Source: Pelomonas sp966111775
Lineage (GTDB): Bacteria; Pseudomonadota; Gammaproteobacteria; Burkholderiales; Burkholderiaceae_C
Assembly: GCA_966111775.1 (NCBI GenBank)
Contig: CBHWBD010000001.1
Span: 1-64,000, forward strand
Direction: 5' to 3'
DNA: 64,000 bases
Shown: positions 1 to 8,370 of the stretch, one piece after another
Numbering within the stretch: the first letter of the stretch is position 1
How the letters are laid out: each line of letters begins with the position of its first letter
Program-made: the position numbers and the translations under genes
Notes under the pieces: model-generated
The model's input: only the letters and a program-made list of their open reading frames with translations
What the model was told of the DNA's origin: nothing
Databases searched by the model: none

Positions 1-572
1 GCTCCATCTGCACCACCCGCATCGTCGCGGGCGTCGGCGTGCCGCAGATCACCGCGGTCGACAACGTCGCCACGGCCCTGCGCGGCACCGGCGTGCCGGT
101 CATCGCCGACGGCGGCGTGCGCTACTCCGGCGACCTGGCCAAGGCCATCGCCGCCGGTGCCGACTGCGTGATGATGGGCGGCGCCTTCGCCGGCACCGAG
201 GAAGCGCCGGGCGAGACCATCCTCTACCAGGGCCGCACCTTCAAGAGCTATCGCGGCATGGGCTCCATGGGCGCCATGGCCAAGGGCAGCGCCGACCGCT
301 ACTTCCAGGCCGAGACGGGCAACAACCCCAACACGTCCAAGCTGGTGCCCGAAGGCATCGAAGGCCAGGTGCCCTACAAGGGCTCGGTCGTGCAGGTCAT
401 CTTCCAGATGGCTGGCGGCCTGAAGGCCTCCATGCACTACTGCGGCTGCGCGACGATTGCCGACATGCAGAACAAGGCCGAGTTCGTCGAGATCACGACG
501 GCGGGCATGCGCGAGAGCCATGTCCATGACGTGCAGATCACGAAGGAAGCGCCGAACTACCGCAGCGAATAA
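1..572 (+). CDS. guaB: IMP dehydrogenase, C-terminal part (5' end outside window)
   Basis: Oxidises IMP to XMP with NAD+, the committed step of GMP synthesis, in the cytoplasm. The frame is open from base 3 and the visible protein begins inside the catalytic loop: Ser-Ile-Cys-Thr-Thr-Arg is encoded from base 3, so the active-site Cys is codon 9-11. Downstream are the phosphate-binding segment (IADGGVRYSGD), the MMGGAFAGT segment and the flap (YRGMGSMGAM), all standard for the family. About 190 residues of the usual roughly 490 are present, so the gene is cut by the window rather than broken. A hairpin follows the stop, and a transporter and guaA follow on the same strand. Confidence 0.97.
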   Translation, partial: SICTTRIVAGVGVPQITAVDNVATALRGTGVPVIADGGVRYSGDLAKAIAAGADCVMMGGAFAGTEEAPGETILYQGRTFKSYRGMGSMGAMAKGSADRYFQAETGNNPNTSKLVPEGIEGQVPYKGSVVQVIFQMAGGLKASMHYCGCATIADMQNKAEFVEITTAGMRESHVHDVQITKEAPNYRSE

Positions 573-590
573 GCTGCCGACAGCGACAAC

Positions 591-611
591 GGGGCGACGC
601 CAGATCGCCCC
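591..611 (+). terminator. Possible intrinsic terminator after guaB
   Basis: A perfect 7-bp stem (GGGGCGA at 591-597 with TCGCCCC at 605-611) with a 7-nt loop is followed by a mildly T-rich stretch (GTTTCGCTTTT). It lies between the guaB stop and the ribosome-binding site of the transporter gene (AGGAA at 624-628), so it would at most attenuate read-through into the downstream genes. Confidence 0.55.
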
Positions 612-632
612 GTTTCGCTTTTCAGGAACACG

Positions 633-1865
633 ATGAGCGCATCCACGCAACGCACCCCGGCCATGGGCTTCATCATGGCCGCCGTGCTGATCGACATGAT
701 CTCCATCGGGCTGATGGTGCCTGTGCTGCCGCATATCGTGGGCACGTTCACGCACAGCAACGATGAGCAGACCTCGGCCTTCCTGATGGTCACCATGGCC
801 TTCGGCGTGGCCAACTTCATCGGCTCTCCCGTGCTGGGCTCGCTGTCGGACCGGTTTGGCCGCCGTCCCGTGCTGCTGATGGGTTTTGCCGGCCTGGCCC
901 TGAGCTTCTTCGTCACCGCCATCGCGACGGCGCTGTGGATGCTGGTCGTCGTGCGCCTGTTCTCGGGCGCCATGCAGGCCAACATCGCCATCGCGAATGC
1001 CTATGTGGCCGACATCACGCCGGCCGAAGACCGGGCGCGCCGCTTCGGCCAGCTGGGCGCCATGTTCGGCCTGGGCTTCATCCTCGGCCCCGTCATCGGC
1101 GGCTGGCTGGGCCATTACGACGTGCACTGGCCCTTCATCGCGGCCGGCTGCATGGCCGTGCTGAACTGGTGCTACGGCTTCTTCGTGCTGCCCGAGTCCC
1201 TGCCGCTGGACCGGCGCACCGGCTTCAACTGGAAGAAGGCCAACCCGGTCTCGGCCCTGCGCGGCCTGGCGGCGCTGAAGGGTGTCGGCTCGCTGGTCGT
1301 CGTCATCGCGCTGGCCTCGCTGGCCCAGTTCATGTTGCACATGACCTGGGTGCTGTACACCAAGTTCAAGTTCGGCTGGGGACCGCTGGAGGTCAGCTGG
1401 TCGCTGTTCGCGGTCGGCATCGTCTCCGTCATCAGCCAGGGCGTGCTGCTCAAGCCGCTGCTGGCGCGCTTCAGCCCGCAGCGCCTGGCCCTCATCGGCA
1501 TGGGCTCGGCCTCGCTGGCCTACCTGGGCTTCGGCCTCGCGACCGAGGGCTGGATGATGTATGCCGTCATCGCCTTCAACCTGCTCGGCGGCGTCGCCAC
1601 GGCGGCGGTGCAGAGCATCATCTCCAATGCCGCCGGCGCCCACCACCAGGGCCAGGCCATGGGCGCCGTGTCCTCGCTGAACAGCCTGATGGCCGTCATC
1701 GCGCCAGTCATCGGCCTGACGCTGCTGGGCTGGGTGTCGCACCGCCCCGCCACCGACCCGCTGATGGGCCTGCCCTTCTACACCTGCGCCGCCCTGCAGC
1801 TGACGGCCCTGATCGTGGCCTATCGCTTCTTCCACGGCCAGCGCACCGCTTTGCAAACCGCCTGA
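633..1865 (+). CDS. MFS transporter, TCR/Tet-like drug:proton antiporter family
   Basis: Predicted 12-helix inner-membrane transporter of 410 residues. Major-facilitator motif A (GSLSDRFGRRPVLL) lies at about residues 69-82 in the loop between helices 2 and 3, and the Gly/Pro-rich motif-C region (GFILGPVIGGWLG) is in helix 5; this combination is typical of the TetA-like H+ antiporters. The substrate cannot be deduced. The ATG at 633 has AGGAA 5 nt upstream. The stop is 7 nt before the guaA start, so the two are probably co-transcribed. An exporter between guaB and guaA is odd, and a purine or nucleoside substrate is possible but unproven. Confidence 0.85.
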   Translation: MSASTQRTPAMGFIMAAVLIDMISIGLMVPVLPHIVGTFTHSNDEQTSAFLMVTMAFGVANFIGSPVLGSLSDRFGRRPVLLMGFAGLALSFFVTAIATALWMLVVVRLFSGAMQANIAIANAYVADITPAEDRARRFGQLGAMFGLGFILGPVIGGWLGHYDVHWPFIAAGCMAVLNWCYGFFVLPESLPLDRRTGFNWKKANPVSALRGLAALKGVGSLVVVIALASLAQFMLHMTWVLYTKFKFGWGPLEVSWSLFAVGIVSVISQGVLLKPLLARFSPQRLALIGMGSASLAYLGFGLATEGWMMYAVIAFNLLGGVATAAVQSIISNAAGAHHQGQAMGAVSSLNSLMAVIAPVIGLTLLGWVSHRPATDPLMGLPFYTCAALQLTALIVAYRFFHGQRTALQTA

Positions 1866-1872
1866 GATCACC

Positions 1873-3459
1873 ATGCAACACGACAAAGTCCTCATCCTCG
1901 ACTTCGGCTCCCAGGTCACCCAGCTCATCGCCCGCCGCGTGCGCGAAGCGGCCGTGTATTGCGAGATCCACCCGAACGACGTGTCCGACGACTTCATCAA
2001 GTCGTTCGCGCCCAAGGCCATCATCCTGAGCGGCAGCCACGCCTCGACGTATGAGGACCACGAACTGCGCGCACCCCAGGCCGTCTGGGACGCCGGCGTG
2101 CCGGTGCTGGGCATCTGCTATGGCATGTTCACGATGACGGTGCAGCTCGGCGGCCAGGTCGAGGCGGCCGACCACCGCGAGTTCGGCTACGCCGAGGTGC
2201 GCGCCCACGGCCACACCAAGCTGCTGGAAGGCATCCAGGACTTCGAGACGCCCGAGAAGCACGGCATGCTCAAGGTCTGGATGAGCCATGGCGACAAGGT
2301 CACCGCCATGCCGCCGGGCTTCAAGCTGATGGCCTCCACGCCCAGCTGCCCCATCGCCGGCATGGCCAACGAGGAGAAGCGCTACTACGCGGTGCAGTTC
2401 CACCCCGAGGTCACCCACACGGTGCAGGGCGATGCGCTGCTGCGCCGCTTCGTGCGCGACATCGCCGGCTGCCAGGGCGACTGGCAGATGGGCAGCTATA
2501 TCGACGAGGCCGTGGCCAAGATCCGCGAACAGGTCGGTGACGAAGAGGTCATCCTCGGCCTGTCGGGCGGCGTCGACTCCAGCGTGGCCGCGGCCCTCAT
2601 CCACCGCGCCATCGGCGACCAGCTGACCTGCGTCTTCGTCGACCACGGCCTGCTGCGCCTGAACGAAGGCCGGATGGTCATGGAGATGTTCGCCGGCCGC
2701 CTGCATGCCAAGGTCGTGCATGTGGACGCGAGCGAGCAGTTCCTGGGCAAGCTGGCCGGCGTCAGCGACCCGGAGCGCAAGCGCAAGATCATCGGCGCCG
2801 AGTTCGTCGAGGTCTTCCAGGCCGAGGCCAAGAAACTCACCAACGCCAAGTGGCTGGCCCAGGGCACCATCTACCCCGACGTCGTCGAGAGCGGTGGCAC
2901 CAAGACCAAGAAGGCCATCACCATCAAGAGCCACCACAACGTCGGCGGTCTGCCCGAGACGCTGGGGCTCAAGCTGCTGGAGCCGCTGCGCGAGCTGTTC
3001 AAGGACGAGGTCCGCGCGCTGGGCGTGGCCCTGGGCCTGCCGGCCGACATGGTCTACCGCCATCCCTTCCCGGGCCCGGGCCTGGGCGTGCGCATCCTCG
3101 GCGAGATCAAGAAGGACTACGCCGACCTGCTGCGCCGCGCGGATGCCATCTTCATCGAGGAACTGCGCAACACCACCGACCCGGCCTCGGGCAAGAGCTG
3201 GTATGCGCTGACGTCCCAGGCCTTCGCCGTCTTCCTGCCGGTCAAGAGCGTGGGCGTCATGGGCGACGGCCGCACCTACGACTATGTGGTGGCCCTGCGC
3301 GCCGTGCAGACCAGCGACTTCATGACGGCCGACTGGGCCGAGCTGCCTTACGCCCTGCTCAAGCGGACGTCGGGCCGCATCATCAACGAGGTGCGCGGCA
3401 TCAACCGCGTCACCTACGACGTCAGCAGCAAGCCGCCCGCGACCATCGAGTGGGAGTGA
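1873..3459 (+). CDS. guaA: GMP synthase (glutamine-hydrolysing)
   Basis: Converts XMP to GMP using ATP and glutamine in the cytoplasm. The protein is 528 residues, the usual size. The N-terminal class I glutamine amidotransferase has its catalytic Cys82 (GICYGM) and His177/Glu179 (QFHPEV). The ATP-pyrophosphatase P-loop SGGVDSS is near residues 231-237. The C-terminal dimerisation domain ends in the typical PPATIEWE. The start ATG lies 7 nt after the MFS stop. With guaB just upstream, this forms a guanine-nucleotide synthesis group interrupted by the transporter gene. Confidence 0.98.
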   Translation: MQHDKVLILDFGSQVTQLIARRVREAAVYCEIHPNDVSDDFIKSFAPKAIILSGSHASTYEDHELRAPQAVWDAGVPVLGICYGMFTMTVQLGGQVEAADHREFGYAEVRAHGHTKLLEGIQDFETPEKHGMLKVWMSHGDKVTAMPPGFKLMASTPSCPIAGMANEEKRYYAVQFHPEVTHTVQGDALLRRFVRDIAGCQGDWQMGSYIDEAVAKIREQVGDEEVILGLSGGVDSSVAAALIHRAIGDQLTCVFVDHGLLRLNEGRMVMEMFAGRLHAKVVHVDASEQFLGKLAGVSDPERKRKIIGAEFVEVFQAEAKKLTNAKWLAQGTIYPDVVESGGTKTKKAITIKSHHNVGGLPETLGLKLLEPLRELFKDEVRALGVALGLPADMVYRHPFPGPGLGVRILGEIKKDYADLLRRADAIFIEELRNTTDPASGKSWYALTSQAFAVFLPVKSVGVMGDGRTYDYVVALRAVQTSDFMTADWAELPYALLKRTSGRIINEVRGINRVTYDVSSKPPATIEWE

Positions 3460-3469
3460 TGTTTTTTGT

Positions 3470-3510
3470 AAGTCGTTGATTTTAAATAATTAATCGACGG
3501 AGTACGACTT
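3470..3510. terminator. Imperfect AT-rich dyad downstream of guaA
   Basis: AAGTCGT (3470-3476) pairs with ACGACTT (3504-3510). An inner TGATT/AATCG pairing (3477-3481 with 3492-3496, one wobble) encloses an AT-rich loop. A run of six T lies just 5' at 3462-3467, so the structure could act on either strand. It is much more AT-rich than the neighbouring genes and could end the guaA transcript. Seen directly; function inferred. Confidence 0.4.
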
Positions 3511-3767
3511 TCCTGCCTACATCATCAATGGCGTTGCTCCTGGCATTTTTTCCGCACACCGTTGGTGAAGCGCCGGTGCCATGGGCGGGGAGTTGCTGAT
3601 GCTCGTGGTATCGGCTTGATCGGATGTCAGCTGCTGCCGAGCTTTGAAAGGTCGTCCCCGGCCTGCATGGCCCCGCCTGTGGATCCTTGCATCGCCGCGC
3701 CCAAGCCCTAGACTGCCTGCACGCCACCCCACCCAGCCGGCAGTCGACCAGGCGCGGTGCCGACACC
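3511..3767. promoter_or_regulatory. Intergenic region with candidate promoter for the MocR gene
   Basis: No convincing gene is visible here. A sigma70-like pair TTGCAT (3687-3692) and TAGACT (3709-3714) with a 16-nt spacer would give a leader of about 45 nt before the ATG at 3768. The frame is open further upstream to a TTG at 3687, but that start would lie inside the proposed promoter. MocR regulators often bind near their own promoter, but no operator repeats were identified. Confidence 0.3.
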
Positions 3768-5240
3768 ATGCGTGATCGCCCGTCCGCCGCCGCCACCGCG
3801 AAGTTCGAACAGCTTGCTCGTGAGCTCGAGCAACAGATCGCCGCTGGCGTGCTGCGGCCCGGTGATCGTCTGCCTTCGGTGCGCCAGACCTGTGCCAGCC
3901 GGGCCTTGAGCCCGAGCACGGTGTTCCAGGCCTACTACCTGCTCGAATCGCGCGGCCTGGTCCGTGCGGAGCCGCGCTCCGGCTACTTCGTCGCCACCCG
4001 CGCGGGCGGCGTGCTGCTCGCCGAGCCCATGACCTCGGAGCCGCAGTCGGGATCGCAGCCGGTCCAGGTCAACGACCTGATCTACGCCTGCCTCGGCGCG
4101 GCGCGCGCCCGCGACATCGTGCCCTTCGGCTCCGCGTTCCCGAGCCCGACCCTGTATCCGCTGGACCGGCTGCGGCGCGCGCTGGTCTCCAGCACCCGCC
4201 GGCTCGAGCCCTGGAGCATGGTCGAGGACCTGCCGCCGGGCAATCTGCGGCTCAAGCGCGAGATCGCCAAGCGCTATCTGCTGCAGGGCATGGCCATCGC
4301 CACCGACGAGATCGTGCTGACCCACGGCGCGATGGAGGCGCTCAACCTCTGCCTGAACGCCGTCGCGCGGCCGGGCGATGCGGTGGTGGTCGAGTCGCCG
4401 ACCTTCTACATGGCGTTGCAGGCGCTGCAGCGCCTGGGCCTGCGCGCCATCGAGGTGCCGACCCATGTGCGCGAGGGCATCGACCTGGGCCGCCTGGCGC
4501 AGGTGCTGGAGCTGCACCGCCCGCAGGCCTGCTGGCTGATGACCAGCTTCCAGAACCCGCTGGGCAGCCTGATGCCGGAGGCGAAGAAGCGCGACCTCGT
4601 CGAGCTGCTGGCCCGCCACGACGTGCCGCTGATCGAGGACGACGTGTACGCCGAGCTTTACGAAGGCAAGGTTGCGCCGCTGCCGGCCAAGGCCTTCGAC
4701 CGCCGCGGCCTGGTGCTGCACTGCTCCTCGTTCTCGAAATGCCTGGCGCCGGGCTACCGCGTCGGCTGGGCGGCGCCGGGCCGGCGGGCGCGCGAGGTCG
4801 AACGCCTGAAGCTGATGACCAGCCTGTCGGGTTCCATCCCGGTGCAGGCGGCGCTGGCCGAGTACCTGCAGGAGGGCGGCTACGACCGCCATCTGCGCAG
4901 CCTGCGCGAGGTGCTGAAGCTGCAGCGGGACAGCCTGTTCGACGCCGTGAGCCGGCACTTCCCCGAGGGCAGCAAGGTCGCGCGGCCGGCCGGCGGCTAC
5001 TTCGTCTGGGTGGAGCTGCCCGTGGGCGTCGATGCGATGGCGCTGCACCGGGCCGCGCTGGCCGAGCGCATCAGCCTGGCCCCGGGCCCGATGTTCTCGG
5101 CGCGGGCCGAGTTCCAGCACCACATCCGCCTGACCTGCGGGCAGCAATGGGACGGCGCGCTGGAGGGCGCGATGCGCAGGCTGGCGCAGCTGGTCGATGA
5201 CGCCGCGCGCGCAGCAAAGCCCACGCCTGCACTGGTCTGA
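3768..5240 (+). CDS. MocR-type regulator: GntR winged helix fused to a class I aminotransferase-like domain
   Basis: A cytoplasmic transcription regulator of the GntR/MocR subfamily, 490 residues from this ATG. A GntR winged-helix segment (about residues 10-80, with LRPGDRLPSVRQ and SPSTVFQAYYLLESRGLV) is followed by a fold-type I PLP domain. The PLP-binding lysine is Lys324 in SFSKCLAPGYRVGW, and the conserved SFQNPLG segment is present. Family members use the PLP domain to sense pyridoxal phosphate, an amino acid or GABA-like ligands; the ligand here is unknown. No divergent or adjacent metabolic target is apparent. A weak hairpin (5248-5255 with 5271-5278, one mismatch) follows the gene. 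Confidence 0.9.
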   Translation: MRDRPSAAATAKFEQLARELEQQIAAGVLRPGDRLPSVRQTCASRALSPSTVFQAYYLLESRGLVRAEPRSGYFVATRAGGVLLAEPMTSEPQSGSQPVQVNDLIYACLGAARARDIVPFGSAFPSPTLYPLDRLRRALVSSTRRLEPWSMVEDLPPGNLRLKREIAKRYLLQGMAIATDEIVLTHGAMEALNLCLNAVARPGDAVVVESPTFYMALQALQRLGLRAIEVPTHVREGIDLGRLAQVLELHRPQACWLMTSFQNPLGSLMPEAKKRDLVELLARHDVPLIEDDVYAELYEGKVAPLPAKAFDRRGLVLHCSSFSKCLAPGYRVGWAAPGRRAREVERLKLMTSLSGSIPVQAALAEYLQEGGYDRHLRSLREVLKLQRDSLFDAVSRHFPEGSKVARPAGGYFVWVELPVGVDAMALHRAALAERISLAPGPMFSARAEFQHHIRLTCGQQWDGALEGAMRRLAQLVDDAARAAKPTPALV

Positions 5241-5329
5241 TCCGGTCGTCGGTGGCCGCAACTGCTCACGCCACCGGCGCAGGCCGCCGGGCAGAGTGAA
5301 GGCATGTCCAATCCCGCCCTGCCTTGCGT

Positions 5330-8230
5330 ATGCCGTACCGCAATGTCGCGCTGACGCTGGTGCCCGCCAGCCCCCCGGCCCCCAGCCCCGAACTGACACT
5401 GCACGAAGTGATGGATCGCCTGGGCCCGTCGGTCTTTGCCGGTCTGCTCGATGCCGGCGGCCGGCTGCGCTACGCCAACCAGGCCGCGCTGCAGGCCATC
5501 GGCTGCCCGCTGGAGCAACTGCTCGGCCGCCGCTTCGACGCCACGCCCTGGTGGCAGGGCTGCGAGTTGTCGCAGCGGCGCGTGGAGCAGGCGCTGGCCA
5601 GCGCGGCACGCGGCGAAGCCTCGCGTTTCGACGTGCGCATTACGACCCGCAGCGGCGAGACGCTGGTCATGGACTTCTCGCTGCTGCCGCTCTACGGCCC
5701 CGACGGGCGCGTGGTCTGGCTGGTCCCTTCGGCACGCGACGTCAGCGAGCGGGACCAGGCGCAGCGCCAATTGCTGCTGACCCGCAACGCCGTCGAGCAG
5801 GCCCACGACGCGCTGCTGCAGGTCGGGCCGGACGGCGGCTTCCGCGACGCCAACGCCGCCGCCTGCCGGCTGCTGGGCCTGACGCGCGAGCAACTGCTGC
5901 GGCTGCGCGTGAGCGACATCGACACCCAGGTCGACGAGACGCAGTGGCCGCTGCGCTGGCGCGAAATGTGCGAGCGCGGCGCCTTGCGCTTCGAGACCAA
6001 CCTGCGCCACCTCGAGGGCCATGAGATTCCGGTCGATGTCTCCGTCAGCCTGGTGAACAGCGGCGACGAGATCTTTGCCCATGTCTGCGTCGACGACCTG
6101 CGCGAGCGGCGCGCCGCCGAGCGCCGCATCCAGCAGCTGCTGCAGTTCGATGAGCTGACGGGGTTGCCCAACCGCCAGTCGCTCTACGAGCGCCTGGGCG
6201 CGACCTTGCAGACCGGTGCCGAAACCGGGGTGCTCTTGCTGGAGATCGACCGTTTCAAGCGCATCAACGACGGCCTCGGCATCCACATCGGCGACGCGGT
6301 GCTGCGCGAAGCGGCCCAGCGCATCGCCGCCACCGTGCGCAGCATCGACCTGGTGGCGCGCCGCGGGGGCGACGAGTTCGTGGTCGTGATGCCGGCTCCT
6401 TCGGTTCCGGCGCTGCATACGGCGCAGGCGCTGCTGGATGCCATCGCCCGACCGATGGTCATCGAAGGTCACGAGATCCACATCACCTGCAGCATCGGCA
6501 TTGCCTCGGCACCCGCAGACGGTGAGCACGCCGACACCCTGGTGCGCCGCGCCAACGCCGCGCTGCACCAGGCCCGGCTGCTGGGGCGCAACCAAGCGAG
6601 CGTCTATGCGGGCGCGCCGCAGGACGACGACCCCGAACGGCTGGCGCTGGAGACCGCGCTGCGCCAGGCGCTGCGCGAGGAGCAGCTCGAACTGCACTAC
6701 CAGCCACAGGTCGATCTGGACCATGGCCGCATCGTCGGCGCCGAGGCCCTGCTGCGCTGGCAGCACCCGACGCTGGGCCGCGTTGCGCCGGATCGCTTCA
6801 TTCCCATCGCCGAAGAGACCGGCCTGATCGTGCCGATCGGCGACTGGGTGCTGCGCAGCGCCATCGAGCAGGCGGCGAGCTGGCAGCGCGCCGGGCTGCC
6901 GCCGCTGCGCGTGGCGGTCAATCTGTCGGCGCGCCAGCTGCTGCAGCCCGACCTGGCGCGGCGCATCGAAGCCCTGCTCGCTGCCAGCGGCCTCGACCCA
7001 CGGCGCTTCGGCGTCGAGGTCACCGAGAGCATGTTGATCGCCAACTTCGACCAGGCGGTGCAGCACCTGCAAGCGCTGCGCGCACTCGGCGTCGAGGTCT
7101 CGCTTGACGACTTCGGCACCGGCTATTCCAGCCTGAGCTATCTGCGCCGGCTGCCGGTGGACGTGGTCAAGATCGACCGCTCGCTGGTGCCCGATGTCAG
7201 CGCGCCGGCCGAAACGGTGTCCATCACCCGCGCCATCATCACCATGGCCCACCAGCTGCAGATGAAGGTGCTGGCCGAAGGCGTCGAAAGCGAGGGCCAG
7301 GCGTCGCTGCTGGCCGCCAACCAGTGCGATCAGATGCAGGGCTACTGGTTCAGCGCCGCGCTGCCGGCCGCCGCCATCGAGACCATGCTGCGCGAGGGCC
7401 GCCAGATCGATGCGGCGCTGCTCGGCCGGCGTTCGCGGCAGCGCACCCTGCTGCTGGTCGACGACGAGGAGAACATCCTCGCTGCGCTGCGCCGGCTGCT
7501 GCGCGCCGAGGGCTGGCTGCTGCTCAGCGCCAGCAGTGCCGAACAGGCGCTGGAGCTGCTGGCCAAGCACGAGGTCGACGTCATCCTGTCCGACCAGCGC
7601 ATGCCGGGCATGACCGGCGTCGAGCTGCTGCGCCGCACCCGCCAGCTCTACCCGGAGACCATCCGCCTGGTGCTGTCGGGCTACACCGAACTGCAGTCGA
7701 TTACCGACGCGATCAACGAGGGCGCGATCTACAAATTCCTCGCCAAGCCCTGGGACGACGAGCAGCTGCGCGCCCATCTGCGCGAAGCCTTCGCGATGAA
7801 GGAGATGGCCGACCAGAACCGCCGCCTCGACCAGGAAGTGCAGGCCGCCAACCGCGAACTGGCCGAGCTGAACCGGCGCCTGCAGACCCTGCTCAGTGCC
7901 CAGCGCGAACAGAACCTGCGCGAGGTCGGCAACCGCGAGACGGCGCAGGAGTTGCTGGATGCGGTGCCGGTGCCGGTGCTCGGCGTTGACGACGAGGGCC
8001 TGCTGGTGTTCGCCAATGCGCCGGCCCGCGCGCTCTGCGGCGTGGCTGCCGAGCGCCTGGGCGAACCGGCCGACGAGCAGCTGGCGCCCGGCCTGCGCCA
8101 GGCGCTGGCCGGCGAATCCCTGTTGATGACCCTGGCCGGGCGCCGCTGGTGGGCCATGAGCCGGCCCTTGAACGGCAATGCGCACGGCCGCCTGCTGGTG
8201 TTGCTGCCCCAAACCGAGGTATTGAAATGA
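5330..8230 (+). CDS. PAS-PAS-GGDEF-EAL-receiver hybrid cyclic-di-GMP signalling protein
   Basis: A 966-residue, apparently cytoplasmic protein with no membrane helices. Two PAS-like sensor segments occupy about residues 30-255. A diguanylate cyclase domain has an intact GGDEF motif (residues 346-350). An EAL phosphodiesterase domain has intact EAL (472-474) and DDFGTGYSS near 593. A receiver domain (about 703-820) has phospho-acceptor Asp755 in LSDQRMPG, then a coiled-coil-like stretch and a third short PAS-like segment. A receiver after the EAL domain is an uncommon order. The start is taken at ATG 5330; TTG 5324 is the alternative. Its stop overlaps the next start (ATGA), so it heads the signalling operon. 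Whether it mainly makes or degrades c-di-GMP is unknown. Confidence 0.92.
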   Translation: MPYRNVALTLVPASPPAPSPELTLHEVMDRLGPSVFAGLLDAGGRLRYANQAALQAIGCPLEQLLGRRFDATPWWQGCELSQRRVEQALASAARGEASRFDVRITTRSGETLVMDFSLLPLYGPDGRVVWLVPSARDVSERDQAQRQLLLTRNAVEQAHDALLQVGPDGGFRDANAAACRLLGLTREQLLRLRVSDIDTQVDETQWPLRWREMCERGALRFETNLRHLEGHEIPVDVSVSLVNSGDEIFAHVCVDDLRERRAAERRIQQLLQFDELTGLPNRQSLYERLGATLQTGAETGVLLLEIDRFKRINDGLGIHIGDAVLREAAQRIAATVRSIDLVARRGGDEFVVVMPAPSVPALHTAQALLDAIARPMVIEGHEIHITCSIGIASAPADGEHADTLVRRANAALHQARLLGRNQASVYAGAPQDDDPERLALETALRQALREEQLELHYQPQVDLDHGRIVGAEALLRWQHPTLGRVAPDRFIPIAEETGLIVPIGDWVLRSAIEQAASWQRAGLPPLRVAVNLSARQLLQPDLARRIEALLAASGLDPRRFGVEVTESMLIANFDQAVQHLQALRALGVEVSLDDFGTGYSSLSYLRRLPVDVVKIDRSLVPDVSAPAETVSITRAIITMAHQLQMKVLAEGVESEGQASLLAANQCDQMQGYWFSAALPAAAIETMLREGRQIDAALLGRRSRQRTLLLVDDEENILAALRRLLRAEGWLLLSASSAEQALELLAKHEVDVILSDQRMPGMTGVELLRRTRQLYPETIRLVLSGYTELQSITDAINEGAIYKFLAKPWDDEQLRAHLREAFAMKEMADQNRRLDQEVQAANRELAELNRRLQTLLSAQREQNLREVGNRETAQELLDAVPVPVLGVDDEGLLVFANAPARALCGVAAERLGEPADEQLAPGLRQALAGESLLMTLAGRRWWAMSRPLNGNAHGRLLVLLPQTEVLK

Positions 8231-8370
8231 GCCATCCCCAGACCCCCGAGAAGACCAGGACTGAGCTGCCGGCCACGCTGGCCCAGCTGTTCCGCCACAG
8301 CCTGCGCGACGGCCGGGTGCATCCGCTGCTGCATCTGCTGCGGCGCTACCGCGAGGAGCAGCCGCAATGA
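8227..8370 (+). CDS. Small 47-residue protein of unknown function within the signalling operon
   Basis: An Arg/Leu/His-rich small protein beginning MSHPQTPEKTRTELPATLAQ, with a likely amphipathic helix in its second half (LAQLFRHSLRDGRVHPLLHLLRRYREE, residues 19-45). It has no signal peptide or transmembrane helix. Its start overlaps the stop of the c-di-GMP protein (ATGA at 8227-8230) and its stop overlaps the start of the HDOD gene (ATGA at 8367-8370). This double 4-nt coupling is strong positional evidence that it is translated. I do not recognise a family; a small partner or connector of the neighbouring kinase or receivers is a guess. Confidence 0.7.
   Translation: MSHPQTPEKTRTELPATLAQLFRHSLRDGRVHPLLHLLRRYREEQPQ

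Noticed and set aside
3482..3919. Minus-strand frame across the guaA-MocR interval
   Set aside because: It runs through the start of the MocR gene, has no recognisable domain and has the composition of a shadow frame.
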